A stretch of DNA of 64,000 nt from positions 744,001 through 808,000 of the forward strand of contig NZ_JACIJJ010000001.1 of NCBI RefSeq assembly GCF_014199325.1. The letters are read 5' to 3'. The notes under the pieces were generated by a model, which worked only from the letters and a program-made list of their open reading frames with translations, did not search any database and had not been told where the DNA came from. Source of the stretch: Sphingomonas yantingensis. Its GTDB lineage: Bacteria > Pseudomonadota > Alphaproteobacteria > Sphingomonadales > Sphingomonadaceae. Below, in pieces: positions 16,663 to 25,652 of the stretch (the stretch's first letter is position 1; every line of letters starts with the position of its first letter). Position numbers and translations under genes: made by a program.

Positions 16663-17208
16663 CTACCGCCCGATCTTCGCCATCGTCTCGGGCGGGAAGA
16701 CGGGCTCGCCCCGGCGGCGGCGGTCGACGAAATCGGCGATGCTGGCGCTGGTGTTGTTGAGGAGCGGGTAGGTCCGCGACGCCTTGATCCACTGCGGCCG
16801 GCGCGCCGCCCCGCCGTTCCACGTGTCGACGACGAGGACGATGACGACGAAGGCGAGGCTCACGAGGATCAGGCCCTTCAAGGCGCCGAAGCCGAAGCCG
16901 AGCGCGCGGTCGACGGGGCCGAGCACCGACGCCTTGGTCCGGTTGCCGATCGCGTTCGACACCATCTTGCCCCCCAGCCAGACGATCCCGACGATGAGCA
17001 CGAAGGCGAGCACTGCCGCGCCCGACGTGGTGCCGATCGGCCCCAGCAGCATCGCGGCGAGCGGGGTGTGGAACAGCCGGACGGCGAACACGACGAGCAG
17101 CCAGGCGAGCAGCGACAGCACCTCGGTCACGAAGCCGCGAATGGCGCCGAGCACCGCGGCGCCGCCGATCGAGAGGAGAACGACGATATCGAGCGCGGTC
17201 AGGTCCAT
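16663..17208 (-). CDS. cvpA: CvpA family membrane protein
   Basis: This 181-residue inner membrane protein has four hydrophobic segments and the CvpA signature: LTALDIVVLLSIGGAAVLGA, then RGFVTEVLSLLAW and, near residue 100, DRALGFGFGALKGLIL. CvpA is required for colicin V production in E. coli and more generally supports envelope integrity; its exact role is unsettled. The C-terminal tail (PVFPPETMAKIGR) is cytoplasmic or periplasmic and charged. It heads the leftward cluster and is divergent from a lipoprotein gene. Confidence 0.9.
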   Translation of the reverse strand: MDLTALDIVVLLSIGGAAVLGAIRGFVTEVLSLLAWLLVVFAVRLFHTPLAAMLLGPIGTTSGAAVLAFVLIVGIVWLGGKMVSNAIGNRTKASVLGPVDRALGFGFGALKGLILVSLAFVVIVLVVDTWNGGAARRPQWIKASRTYPLLNNTSASIADFVDRRRRGEPVFPPETMAKIGR

Positions 17209-17328
17209 CGCGCCGGCTCTAGCGCGGGCAGGCGGGGCGGGGGAAGGGGGCGATGCGACGGCCCGTCGCTTAACCGCATCTTAGCCATATCGCGCGACTC
17301 TGTACCCACTCAGTCCCGGAGTCGGTCG

Positions 17329-18090
17329 ATGATGCGTGCCCGTTTCGCTGTTGCCCTGTTGCCGTTCGCGCTGGCGAGCTGCGGCAAGTCGAAGACCGAA
17401 GTCGCGGCCGCGCCGCCCCCCCCGCCGCCGGTGATGGTCGAGCGGCCGATGCCGCGCCCGCCGCTGAGCGCCGCCGCCAACCTGACGCTCCCTGCGATGG
17501 CACCCGACGGGAACTTCATGACACCCAGCCGCGGGCTGTCGCCGATTGCCACCGCCTGGCATTTGCGCGCCGCGCTCAACGTCGCGGTGCTGCAATGCGC
17601 GAAGGCGGGGGAGCCGATGGAGGCGCAGTACAATGCCTTCCTCGCCGCGCACAAAACTGCGCTCAACAAGGCGCATGACGGGCTGAAGGCCGAATATCGC
17701 ACGCGGTTCGGGGCCGAGTGGCAGGACCGCTTCGACGACGACATGACGCGGCTATACAATTTCTATGCCCAGCCGCCCGCGCGCGCCGCCTTCTGTGCCG
17801 CCGCCGCGCCGCTGGTCGCGGCCGCCGCGACGACGCCGGCGGGCGGCCTCGACGGGTTCGCCGCGCCTGCGGTCGCCGCGCTCGACGTGCCGTTCACCGA
17901 TTTCTATCGCGCCTATGCCGCCTATCGCACCGATCTGGCCGCGTGGAAGGCCAATCGGTTCGAGCCCGCGAGTGCGCCGGTGCAGATCGCTTCGGTCCAG
18001 CCGGTGCCGGTCAATCGCGCGCCGGTGCTGACGGTCAGCAGCGACCTGTTGATGAGCGATACCGAGGTGACGGCGAACAGCGCGCGATAA
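17329..18090 (+). CDS. Putative lipoprotein of unknown function
   Basis: The 253-residue product begins MMRARFAVALLPFALASCGK, a lipoprotein signal with Cys18 as the acylation site. A proline-rich linker follows (APPPPPPVMVERPMPRPP). The rest is mainly helical, with YNAFLAAHKTALNKAHDGLK and a stretch around FTDFYRAYAAYRTDLA. I do not recognise the family; similar proteins occur as hypothetical proteins in sphingomonads. Two further cysteines (LQCAKAG and AFCAAAA) could pair in the periplasm. It is divergent from cvpA and lies 50 bases before ptsP on the same strand. Confidence 0.75.
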   Translation: MMRARFAVALLPFALASCGKSKTEVAAAPPPPPPVMVERPMPRPPLSAAANLTLPAMAPDGNFMTPSRGLSPIATAWHLRAALNVAVLQCAKAGEPMEAQYNAFLAAHKTALNKAHDGLKAEYRTRFGAEWQDRFDDDMTRLYNFYAQPPARAAFCAAAAPLVAAAATTPAGGLDGFAAPAVAALDVPFTDFYRAYAAYRTDLAAWKANRFEPASAPVQIASVQPVPVNRAPVLTVSSDLLMSDTEVTANSAR

Positions 18091-18140
18091 GGATGCCGCA
18101 GCGGCTTTAGCCCGCCCGCATCATCTGTTAGGCCGGTTCC

Positions 18141-20417
18141 ATGCCGACCTCCGCCGCCGCCGCCGCCCGCGAGATCCTCGTCCGACTGCACGAGGTGATG
18201 GCCGCGCGATCGGGCGCCCAGGCCAAATTGAACGCCGTCGTCAACATCATCGGCGAGGCGCTGGATAGCGAGGTCTGCTCGATCTATCTGCTGCGCGAGG
18301 GCGTGCTTGAGCTGTTCGCGACCCGCGGCCTCGACGAGCGCGCGGTGCACGTCACCCGGCTGGCGCCCGGCGAGGGGCTGGTCGGCACGATCGCCAAGAA
18401 TGTCGAGACGCTGAACCTTGATGAGGCGGCGACGCACCCCGACTTCGCCTATCGTCCCGAAACCGGCGAGGACCGTTTCCACAGCTTCGCCGGCGTGCCG
18501 ATCATCCGGCGCGAGCGGTCGGTGGGCGTACTGGCGGTCCAGCATGTCGATCCGCGCCGCTATGCCGATGTCGAGATCGAGGCGCTTCAGACCGTGGCGA
18601 TGGTCCTGTCCGAACTCATCGCCAATGCCGGGCTGATCGACGAGGGCGGGGCGGGCTCCACCCGGCCGCAGCCGACCGCGACGCAGCGGATTGAGGGGTT
18701 CCGGCTGGTCGACGGGATGGCGAGCGGCGTCGCCGTCTTTCACCAGCCGCGCGTCGTCATCGAGCATGTGGTGGCGGAGGATACCGAGGCCGAGCGCCAC
18801 CGCGTCTATGCCGCGTTCGACAAGATGCGCGACCAGATCGAGCGCTTCGCCAGCCAGGCCGAGTTCGGCGTCGGCGGCGAGCATGACGAGGTGCTCGAAA
18901 CGTACAAGATGTTCGCCTATGACGAGGGGTGGGCACGCCGGATCAACGAGGCGATCGACAGCGGCCTGACCGCAGAGGCGGCGATCGAGCGGGTGCAGCA
19001 GCGCACCCGGATGCGGATGCGCGAGATCGACGACCCATTGCTGCGCGACCGCATGCACGACCTGGAGGACCTGTCGAACCGGCTGCTGCGGATCGTCGCG
19101 GGGCAGCTGGGCACCGCGGCGCAGATGGGCCTTAGGCAGGATTCGATCCTGATCGCGCGCAATCTGGGTCCGGCCGAACTGCTCGAATATGATCGCCGCC
19201 GGCTGAAGGGCGTGATCCTCGAGGAAGGGTCGCTGACCGCGCATGTCACGATCGTCGCGCGGGCGATGAGCGTGCCGGTGCTCGGCCGCGTGCGCGACGT
19301 GAAGCGGCTGATCGGGGAGGGAGATCGCCTGCTCCTCGACGTGACGGCGGAATCGGTGATCGCCCGGCCCTCGGCAGCGATGGAGGAGGCGTTCGACGCG
19401 CGCTTCGCCGCCAGCCAGAAGCGGCGCGCGGCGTTCGCGGCGCTGAAGAGCGAGCCGCCGGTGACGAAGGACGGCAAGCGCGTCACGCTGATGGTCAATG
19501 CCGGCCTTCGCGACGACGTGGCCGCGCTCGACCTGACCGGCGCCGACGGCATCGGGCTGTTCCGCACCGAGTTCCAGTTTCTCGTCTCTGCCACCTTGCC
19601 GGCGCGCGAGCGGCAGCAGCGGCTCTATCGCGACGTGCTGGACGCTGCCGGTGACCGGCCCGTGGTGTTCCGCACCGTCGATATCGGCGGCGACAAGGCG
19701 CTCCCCTATCTCGAGCATGACGAGGATCATCTGGAGGAGAACCCCGCCATGGGCTGGCGGGCGCTCCGCCTCGCGCTGGAGCGCGAGGGGCTGATGAAGG
19801 CACAGGCGCGCGCCCTTCTAGAGGCGGCAGCGGGGCGGACGCTCAGCGTCATGTTCCCGATGGTCAGCGAGCCCTGGGAGTTCGATCAGGCGCAGGCCCT
19901 GTTCGAGGCGCAGCGCGCGTGGCTCGCCTCGCGCGGGCGGAAACTGCCCAACGAGGTGCGCTATGGCGCGATGCTGGAAGTGCCGGCGCTGGCCGAGGTG
20001 CTCGATATCCTGCTGCCCAAGGTCGATTTCCTGTCGATCGGCACCAACGACCTGACCCAGTTCCTGTTCGCCGCCGATCGCGCGCATCCAAAGCTCGCGA
20101 TGCGCTACGACTGGCTGTCGGTGCCGATCCTGCGCTTCCTGCGCCGCGTGGTCGAGCCGGCGAAGGCGGCGGGCGTGCCCGTCGCGGTTTGCGGCGAGAT
20201 GGGCGGGCGGCCGCTGGAGGCGATGGCGCTGCTCGGGCTCGGGATCGAACGGCTGTCGATCACGCCCGCGGCGGTGGGGCCGGTCAAGGCGATGATCCGC
20301 ACGCTGGACCTCGACCGGCTACGCGCCGACCTGATGCCGATGATCGACAGCCCCGAGGGGCCGCTGCGCGAGCGGCTCGAGCAATGGGCAGCGGCGCACG
20401 GGGTCGAGCACGCCTGA
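18141..20417 (+). CDS. ptsP: Phosphoenolpyruvate--protein phosphotransferase PtsP (nitrogen PTS enzyme I)
   Basis: The 758-residue protein joins an N-terminal GAF domain (residues about 15-165) to a PTS enzyme I module. The phosphorylated His lies in GSLTAHVTIVARAMSVPVLG, and the PEP-binding barrel shows GIGLFRTEFQFL, DIGGDKALPYL, SIGTNDLTQFLFAADR and VCGEMGGRP. EI-Ntr takes phosphate from PEP and passes it to NPr and EIIA-Ntr, linking carbon and nitrogen status to regulation of potassium uptake and envelope functions. The GAF domain probably senses glutamine or another small ligand. No NPr gene is nearby. Confidence 0.95.
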   Translation: MPTSAAAAAREILVRLHEVMAARSGAQAKLNAVVNIIGEALDSEVCSIYLLREGVLELFATRGLDERAVHVTRLAPGEGLVGTIAKNVETLNLDEAATHPDFAYRPETGEDRFHSFAGVPIIRRERSVGVLAVQHVDPRRYADVEIEALQTVAMVLSELIANAGLIDEGGAGSTRPQPTATQRIEGFRLVDGMASGVAVFHQPRVVIEHVVAEDTEAERHRVYAAFDKMRDQIERFASQAEFGVGGEHDEVLETYKMFAYDEGWARRINEAIDSGLTAEAAIERVQQRTRMRMREIDDPLLRDRMHDLEDLSNRLLRIVAGQLGTAAQMGLRQDSILIARNLGPAELLEYDRRRLKGVILEEGSLTAHVTIVARAMSVPVLGRVRDVKRLIGEGDRLLLDVTAESVIARPSAAMEEAFDARFAASQKRRAAFAALKSEPPVTKDGKRVTLMVNAGLRDDVAALDLTGADGIGLFRTEFQFLVSATLPARERQQRLYRDVLDAAGDRPVVFRTVDIGGDKALPYLEHDEDHLEENPAMGWRALRLALEREGLMKAQARALLEAAAGRTLSVMFPMVSEPWEFDQAQALFEAQRAWLASRGRKLPNEVRYGAMLEVPALAEVLDILLPKVDFLSIGTNDLTQFLFAADRAHPKLAMRYDWLSVPILRFLRRVVEPAKAAGVPVAVCGEMGGRPLEAMALLGLGIERLSITPAAVGPVKAMIRTLDLDRLRADLMPMIDSPEGPLRERLEQWAAAHGVEHA

Positions 20418-20521
20418 CTTTTTTGCGTTGATTACGGTCGTTTCGCTCGCAAGGTGGACAAGGCCGCGTTAAGGCTCGGCCGACGCCAATCCCAAAAGGT
20501 CGCAGCCAAGCGTCGGAGAAG

Positions 20522-21307
20522 ATGATGGTCGATGAAGTCGCCGGTTCCCCCGCCCCCTTGGGTGGCGAGCGTGTGGGCGACCGCCTTCGCGCCGCGCGGG
20601 AAGCGGCGGGGCTGACGCTGGCGGATATCGGCCAGCGCACGCGCATCCCGCTTCGCCATCTCGAGGCGATCGAGACGTCGACCTATGCCTCGCTGCCGTC
20701 GATCACTTACGCGATGGGGTTCGTGCGTGCCTATGCCCGCGCGATCGGCGCCGACGAGGTTTCGCTGGCGAACAGCCTGCGCGGCGAATTGTCGACTACG
20801 TGGGCGCCCAAGCCCCGGCACGAGCCCTATGCGCTGGCCGAGCCCGCACGCGTGCCGCCGCGCGGCCTTGCGATGGCCGGCGTGCTCGTCGCGATCCTGA
20901 TCGTCGTCGGCATCGGCCTCTGGTATGGCACGTCGATCTTCCGCGGCGAGGAAGCCGCGCCAATGACGGTTGCCGAGGCGCCGGCACCCAATACGGTCAC
21001 GACGCCCGTGCCCGCGCCGACGCCCAGCCCCGCCGGCCTCGTCCGCCTGACCGCGACCGACGAGGTGTGGGTGCGCGTCTACGACGCCGCCAATGACACG
21101 TTGCTCATGAAGACGATGCAGAAGGGCGAGACTTACGACGTGCCGGTGACGGCGAAGGGGCCGCAGATCAATATCGGCCGTCCCGACAAACTGGCCGTGA
21201 CGATCGACGGACAGGCGGTGCCGGCGCTCGGGTCGGGCGAGCGGCCGATCAAGGATATCGGCATCAGCGCCGAGGCACTGCGCGCGCGGGCCGCCGCCGG
21301 CGCTTAA
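20522..21307 (+). CDS. RodZ-like membrane protein with N-terminal helix-turn-helix
   Basis: This 261-residue protein has a RodZ layout. A cytoplasmic Cro/CI-type helix-turn-helix occupies residues about 16-80 (GDRLRAAREAAGLTLADIG, then YAMGFVRAYARAIG). A single membrane helix near residues 117-140 (MAGVLVAILIVVGIGLWYG) and a Pro/Thr linker follow. A periplasmic DUF4115 domain ends the protein (VRLTATDEVWVRVYDA, GPQINIGRPDKLAVTIDG). RodZ links MreB filaments to the elongasome and sets cell shape. It starts about 100 bases after ptsP and is followed by cpoB. Confidence 0.88.
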   Translation: MMVDEVAGSPAPLGGERVGDRLRAAREAAGLTLADIGQRTRIPLRHLEAIETSTYASLPSITYAMGFVRAYARAIGADEVSLANSLRGELSTTWAPKPRHEPYALAEPARVPPRGLAMAGVLVAILIVVGIGLWYGTSIFRGEEAAPMTVAEAPAPNTVTTPVPAPTPSPAGLVRLTATDEVWVRVYDAANDTLLMKTMQKGETYDVPVTAKGPQINIGRPDKLAVTIDGQAVPALGSGERPIKDIGISAEALRARAAAGA

Positions 21308-21376
21308 GGCTGGCGACAGGTGGCGAAGGCCATTAGGGTTCCCGCCGAAACCGACACCGGGGGGTGCGAGAAGCCG

Positions 21377-22300
21377 ATGAACCGTTCGATCCTGATCCTC
21401 ATGTCGTGCGGCGTCGCGGCGCTCGCGCAGCCCGCCGCCGCGCAGGACGTCGGCCCGCGCGTCGACCGGCTGGAGCGCGAGATGCGCGCCGTCCAGCGCA
21501 AGGTCTTTCCGGGCGGTGCCGGCCAGATGATCGAGCCGCAGATCACCGCACCGCAGACTCAGGCCGCCGCGCCCGGCGTCCCCGCCACCAGCGCGATCGC
21601 CGACCTGACCGCGCGGGTCAGTTCGCTCGAATCGCAGCTTTCCAGCCTCACCGGCCAGATCGAGCAGAACCAGTATCAATTGCGCCAGCTTCGAGAGGCG
21701 TTCGAGGCGTATCGCAAGTCGACCGATGCCAAACTTGCCGCCGGCGTCGCCCTGCCTGCGCCCGTCACGTCCGACGCAGCCCCGCCCGCGCGCGACGTGG
21801 CCGCCGCCGGCGACACGCGTGACGCGCCGCCGCCGCGGATCAACGCCCCCGCCGCGACCGGCGGCGACCGCGCCAAGCAGGTAGCGGCGATCGCCAAGCC
21901 CTCCACGGGCGACGCGGGCGAGGACGCCTATACCTATGGCTATCGCCTGTGGCAGGCGAAGCTGTACCCCGAGGCGGCGACGGCGCTGAAGAAGATGGTC
22001 GCCGACTATCCGCAGCATCGCCGCGCGAGTTTTGCGCAGAACCTGCTCGGCCGCGCCTATCTCGACGACGGCAAGCCCAGCCTCGCCTCGATCGCGTTCT
22101 ACGACAATTACAAGAAGATGCCCGATGGCGAGCGGGCGCCCGACAGCCTGCTCTATCTCGGCGAGGCGCTGGTCCAGCTCAAGAAGCCGGCCGATGCGTG
22201 CAAGGTCTATGACGAGCTCGGCGACGTGTACGGCGACAAGCTGACCGCGTCGATGAAGGCCGATGTCGCAAAGGCGCGCCTTGCCGCCAAGTGCAAGTGA
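21377..22300 (+). CDS. cpoB: Tol-Pal system coordinator CpoB/YbgF
   Basis: The 307-residue periplasmic protein has a signal peptide (MNRSILILMSCGVAALAQPAAAQ), an N-terminal coiled coil (VDRLEREMRAVQRK and a second heptad stretch near residue 75) and a C-terminal tetratricopeptide domain from about residue 185 (AYTYGYRLWQAKLYPEAA). This is the CpoB/YbgF pattern; the protein coordinates outer-membrane constriction by Tol-Pal with septal wall synthesis. The ATG at 21377 is chosen for the signal peptide. Tol genes are not in this window. Its last 38 bases overlap the start of tilS. Confidence 0.9.
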   Translation: MNRSILILMSCGVAALAQPAAAQDVGPRVDRLEREMRAVQRKVFPGGAGQMIEPQITAPQTQAAAPGVPATSAIADLTARVSSLESQLSSLTGQIEQNQYQLRQLREAFEAYRKSTDAKLAAGVALPAPVTSDAAPPARDVAAAGDTRDAPPPRINAPAATGGDRAKQVAAIAKPSTGDAGEDAYTYGYRLWQAKLYPEAATALKKMVADYPQHRRASFAQNLLGRAYLDDGKPSLASIAFYDNYKKMPDGERAPDSLLYLGEALVQLKKPADACKVYDELGDVYGDKLTASMKADVAKARLAAKCK

Positions 22301-23267
22301 CGCGCTAGACGCGGGCATCGTTGCGCGGTTTGCGCGCAACCTGTCGGCGCTGTTCGATGTTGAAAAGGGCCGGCTGCTCGTCGCGGTGTCGGGCGGCGGC
22401 GACAGCCTCGCGCTGATGCTGCTGGCGCGGGCAGTGCTCGGCGAGCGGTGCATCGCGGCGACGGTCGACCACGGCCTGCGCCCCGCGTCGGCCGGAGAGG
22501 CAGCGTTCGTAGGGTCGATTGCCGGCCGCCTCGGCATCGCTCACACGGTCCTCCGCGGGGAGATGCCGGCGCGCACCGGGCGCACCGCCAATCTGTCAGC
22601 GCGCGCCCGCGCCTTTCGCTATGCGCTGCTCGAGGCCGAGCGCGTGCGCGTCCGTGCCGATGCGATCGCGACCGCGCATCATGCCGACGACCAGCTCGAG
22701 ACGATGGTGATGCGGCTCAATCGCGGGGCCGGGGTCGCCGGGCTGGCGGGCGTGCGGGCGAAGGGCGGGCGGGTCGTCCGCCCACTGCTCGGATGGAGGT
22801 GCGCCGAACTGGCGGCGATCGTCAGGGGGGCGGGGATCGAGGCGATCGAGGACCCGAGCAACATCGACGACCGCTTCGATCGCGCGCGGCTGCGCAAGGT
22901 GCTTGCCGGGGTGGGCGCGCTTGATACCGAGCATTGGGCTGCCAGCGCGCGGGCGCTCGGCGACGCGGAGGATGCGATCGGCTGGATGGTCGAGCGGCTC
23001 GGCGGCGAGCGCATCGCGGTAATGGGGGGGCGTATCGAACTTCTTGCCGACGATCTGCCGTTCGAGCTGCAACGCCGGCTGGTCGAGCGTGCCTTGCGCA
23101 CGGTCGAGCCGGGCATCGATCCGCGGGGCGATGCGCTCGCCCGGATGGCGGTCACGCTCAGGGACGGCCGCGCCGCGATGCTGGGCAACGTCCGCGCGAC
23201 CGTGATGCGGCGAGAGGGGCGGGTGATTTGGACCTTCTTCGCCGCCCCGCCGCGGCGCACGCCCTAA
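22263..23267 (+). CDS. tilS: tRNA(Ile)-lysidine synthetase
   Basis: The 334-residue enzyme attaches lysine to C34 of tRNA-Ile(CAU), changing its reading from AUG to AUA. The PP-loop [17 protein letters not shown] lies near residue 43, and [19 protein letters not shown] follows near residue 138. It is short: the C-terminal domains of E. coli TilS are largely missing, as in many alphaproteobacteria. The ATG at 22263 lies inside the cpoB end, giving a 38-base overlap. The gene is followed by a tandem repeat and then ftsH. Confidence 0.9.
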   Translation: MSQRRALPPSASDALDAGIVARFARNLSALFDVEKGRLLVAVSGGGDSLALMLLARAVLGERCIAATVDHGLRPASAGEAAFVGSIAGRLGIAHTVLRGEMPARTGRTANLSARARAFRYALLEAERVRVRADAIATAHHADDQLETMVMRLNRGAGVAGLAGVRAKGGRVVRPLLGWRCAELAAIVRGAGIEAIEDPSNIDDRFDRARLRKVLAGVGALDTEHWAASARALGDAEDAIGWMVERLGGERIAVMGGRIELLADDLPFELQRRLVERALRTVEPGIDPRGDALARMAVTLRDGRAAMLGNVRATVMRREGRVIWTFFAAPPRRTP

Positions 23268-23342
23268 TCGGCGCTGTTCCACCGGCCGATCAAACGGGTC
23301 GGCGCTGTTCCCCCGGCCGATCACACTGATCGGCGCTGTTCC
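23268..23342. repeat. 31-base tandem repeat between tilS and ftsH
   Basis: TCGGCGCTGTTCC occurs at 23268, 23299 and 23330, giving an exact 31-base period with about 2.4 copies. The first two units continue with CCGGCCGATCA, the third diverges into ATTGCCATT. Each unit can fold through ATCGGC/GCCGAT. It begins right at the tilS stop and ends about 55 bases before the ftsH start. Confidence 0.85.
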
Positions 23343-23397
23343 ATTGCCATTAACCCCCGCTCGCCTATGTTGTCGGGTGAGAAGAGGTACACCGCGA

Positions 23398-25356
23398 ATG
23401 AACGACAACGACAAGCAGCAGGATCCGGGCAACGGCGGCGGCAATCCGTGGATGCGCAGCCTGATGATCTGGGTCGGCATTCTCCTGGCGCTCGCGCTGT
23501 TCGTGCAGATGTTCGGCGGCAGCTCGAGCCAGGCGTCGGGGAACACCATTCCCTATTCGACCTTCCTAGACCGCGTCGAAGAGGGTCAGGTGCGCCAGGT
23601 CAACGTGTCGCCCGACACGATCACCGGCGAGCTCACCAATAGCGAGCGGTTCCGCACCAACACGCCCAACGATCCGCAGTTGATCCAGCGCCTGCGCGAG
23701 CGGGGCGTCGTCATCAATGCCCGGCCCGAGGAAGGGCCGAACATCTGGATGGTGCTGCTTTATCAGTCGCTGCCGTTCCTCCTGTTCCTCGGCATCGCCT
23801 TCTTCGTCCTTCGCCAGATGCAGAAGGGCGGCGGCGGCGGCGGTGCGATGGGCTTCGGCAAGTCGCGCGCCAAGCTGCTGACGCAGAAGGAAGGCAAGGT
23901 AACCTTCGACGACGTCGCCGGCATCGACGAGGCGCGCGAGGAGCTGGAGGAAGTCGTCGAGTTCCTGAAGGACCCGACCAAGTTCGCCCGGCTGGGCGGC
24001 AAGATCCCGAAGGGCGCGCTGCTGGTCGGTTCGCCCGGCACCGGCAAGACGCTGCTCGCCCGTGCGATCGCGGGGGAGGCGGGCGTGCCGTTCTTCACCA
24101 TTTCGGGCTCGGACTTCGTCGAGATGTTCGTCGGTGTCGGCGCGAGCCGCGTGCGCGACATGTTCGAGCAGGCCAAGAAGTCGGCGCCGTGCATCGTCTT
24201 CATTGACGAGATCGACGCGGTGGGTCGTCACCGCGGTGCAGGCCTCGGCAACGGCAATGACGAGCGCGAGCAGACGCTGAACCAGCTCCTCGTCGAGATG
24301 GATGGGTTCGAGGCGAACGAAGGGATCATCATCGTCGCGGCGACCAACCGTCCCGACGTGCTCGACCCCGCGCTGCTGCGTCCGGGCCGCTTCGATCGCC
24401 AGGTCGTGGTGCCGCGCCCCGATATCGAGGGCCGGATCAAGATCCTCGAAGTGCACATGAAGAAGGTGCCGCTGGCGCCCGACGTCGATGCACGGGTCAT
24501 TGCGCGCGGCACGCCGGGCTTTTCGGGCGCGGACCTCGCCAACCTCGTCAACGAGGCGGCGTTGATGGCGGCGCGCAAGTCCAAGCGCCTCGTCGCGATG
24601 CAGGAGTTCGAGGAAGCTAAGGACAAGGTCATGATGGGCGCCGAGCGGCGTTCGATGGTCATGACTGACGACGAGAAGCGCATGACCGCCTATCACGAGG
24701 CGGGCCACGCGATCGTCAGCATCCACGAGCCGGCGAGCGACCCGATCCACAAGGCGACGATCATTCCGCGTGGCCGCGCGCTCGGCATGGTCATGCGCCT
24801 GCCCGAGCGGGACAGCTATTCGTACCACCGCGACAAGATGTACGCGAACCTCGCGGTGTCGATGGGCGGCCGCGTCGCCGAGGAACTGATCTTTGGCTAT
24901 GACAAGGTGTCGTCGGGCGCGTCGGGCGACATTCAGTACGCCACGGGCCTCGCCCGCGACATGATCACCAAGTGGGGCATGTCGGACAAGGTCGGCCCGG
25001 TGGAGTACGCACAGCCCGAGGGCGAGAGCTTCCTCGGTTACTCGTCGGCGCAGCCGCGGCATATGTCGAACGAGACCGCGCAGCTGATCGATGCGGAAAT
25101 TCGCTCGACCGTCGAGGGCGGACTGGCCCGCGCGCGTCAGTTGCTGACCGATCATATCGACCAGCTCCACCTGCTGGCCGGCGCGCTGCTCGAGTATGAG
25201 ACGCTGTCGGGCGACGAGATCAAGCGCCTAATCGCGGGCGAGGACCTCGACCGGCCGGAGCCGGGCGCGGGCATGAAGCCGGTCGCGTCGGCCGGGACCT
25301 CGATCCCCAAGACGCGGCGGCCCAAGGGTCCGTTCGGCTCGCCGCAGCCGGCGTGA
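23398..25356 (+). CDS. ftsH: ATP-dependent zinc metalloprotease FtsH
   Basis: This 652-residue membrane protease degrades misassembled membrane proteins and regulators such as LpxC and sigma-32. Two membrane helices (residues about 20-40 and 118-138) flank a periplasmic domain. The AAA domain follows with Walker A GSPGTGKT near residue 211, Walker [13 protein letters not shown] and the second region of homology ending [12 protein letters not shown]. The zinc site HEAGH lies near residue 433. The ATG at 23398 has AGAGG upstream. The C-terminus is a basic, Pro-rich tail. An intrinsic terminator follows immediately. Confidence 0.97.
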   Translation: MNDNDKQQDPGNGGGNPWMRSLMIWVGILLALALFVQMFGGSSSQASGNTIPYSTFLDRVEEGQVRQVNVSPDTITGELTNSERFRTNTPNDPQLIQRLRERGVVINARPEEGPNIWMVLLYQSLPFLLFLGIAFFVLRQMQKGGGGGGAMGFGKSRAKLLTQKEGKVTFDDVAGIDEAREELEEVVEFLKDPTKFARLGGKIPKGALLVGSPGTGKTLLARAIAGEAGVPFFTISGSDFVEMFVGVGASRVRDMFEQAKKSAPCIVFIDEIDAVGRHRGAGLGNGNDEREQTLNQLLVEMDGFEANEGIIIVAATNRPDVLDPALLRPGRFDRQVVVPRPDIEGRIKILEVHMKKVPLAPDVDARVIARGTPGFSGADLANLVNEAALMAARKSKRLVAMQEFEEAKDKVMMGAERRSMVMTDDEKRMTAYHEAGHAIVSIHEPASDPIHKATIIPRGRALGMVMRLPERDSYSYHRDKMYANLAVSMGGRVAEELIFGYDKVSSGASGDIQYATGLARDMITKWGMSDKVGPVEYAQPEGESFLGYSSAQPRHMSNETAQLIDAEIRSTVEGGLARARQLLTDHIDQLHLLAGALLEYETLSGDEIKRLIAGEDLDRPEPGAGMKPVASAGTSIPKTRRPKGPFGSPQPA

Positions 25357-25373
25357 CCCGAAGTGAATGACGA

Positions 25374-25406
25374 AAAGCCCCGTCGCAGCGATGCGGCGGG
25401 GTTTTT
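25374..25406 (+). terminator. Intrinsic terminator after ftsH
   Basis: The stem AGCCCCG/CGGGGT with an inner CGC/GCG pairing is followed by five T residues (25402-25406). It begins about 18 bases past the ftsH stop. Confidence 0.88.
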
Positions 25407-25436
25407 CGTGCGCGCGCGGCGGGGAAGAATAGCTTG

Positions 25437-25535
25437 TACCCCGGCGAAGGCCGGCGTCCAGTTGGGTGACACTGATTGTAGTGGTCCGTCCACCAACACG
25501 GGGCCCGCTACTGGACGCCGGCCTTTGCCGGGGTA
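25437..25535. repeat. Long inverted repeat (paired REP-like element, type B)
   Basis: The arm at 25437-25462 (TACCCCGGCGAAGGCCGGCG then TCCAGT) pairs with 25510-25535 over 26 bases with one mismatch, leaving a 47-base middle. Each arm is itself partly palindromic (CCGGCgaaGGCCGG). It fills most of the 296-base gap between ftsH and the MipA/OmpV gene, where I see no gene. A related, more degenerate pair lies at 36541-36624. Confidence 0.85.
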
Positions 25536-25619
25536 CGGCTCGGTGGCAGCAATCACGGCGTTGCGAACGCGTGGATCGGGTAATGTCGTTTCAGCCTATC
25601 GTAACCGCCTCTAACTAAA

Positions 25620-25644
25620 GGAACCTTGCGCAAGCGTAACGGTT
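25620..25644 (+). promoter_or_regulatory. Possible EcfG-type promoter or operator before the MipA/OmpV gene
   Basis: GGAAC (25620-25624) is followed after 16 bases by GGTT, close to the general stress response consensus GGAAC-N16/17-CGTT. The same bases form a dyad, GAACC with GGTTC, enclosing the palindrome CTTGCGCAAG. A start site here would leave almost no leader before the ATG at 25653, so this is tentative. Confidence 0.3.
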
Positions 25645-25652
25645 CAGCCTCG

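Noticed and set aside
23268..23342. The 31-base repeat as a CRISPR array
   Set aside because: Units are directly adjacent without unique spacers of constant length, only about 2.4 copies exist, and there are no cas genes nearby.
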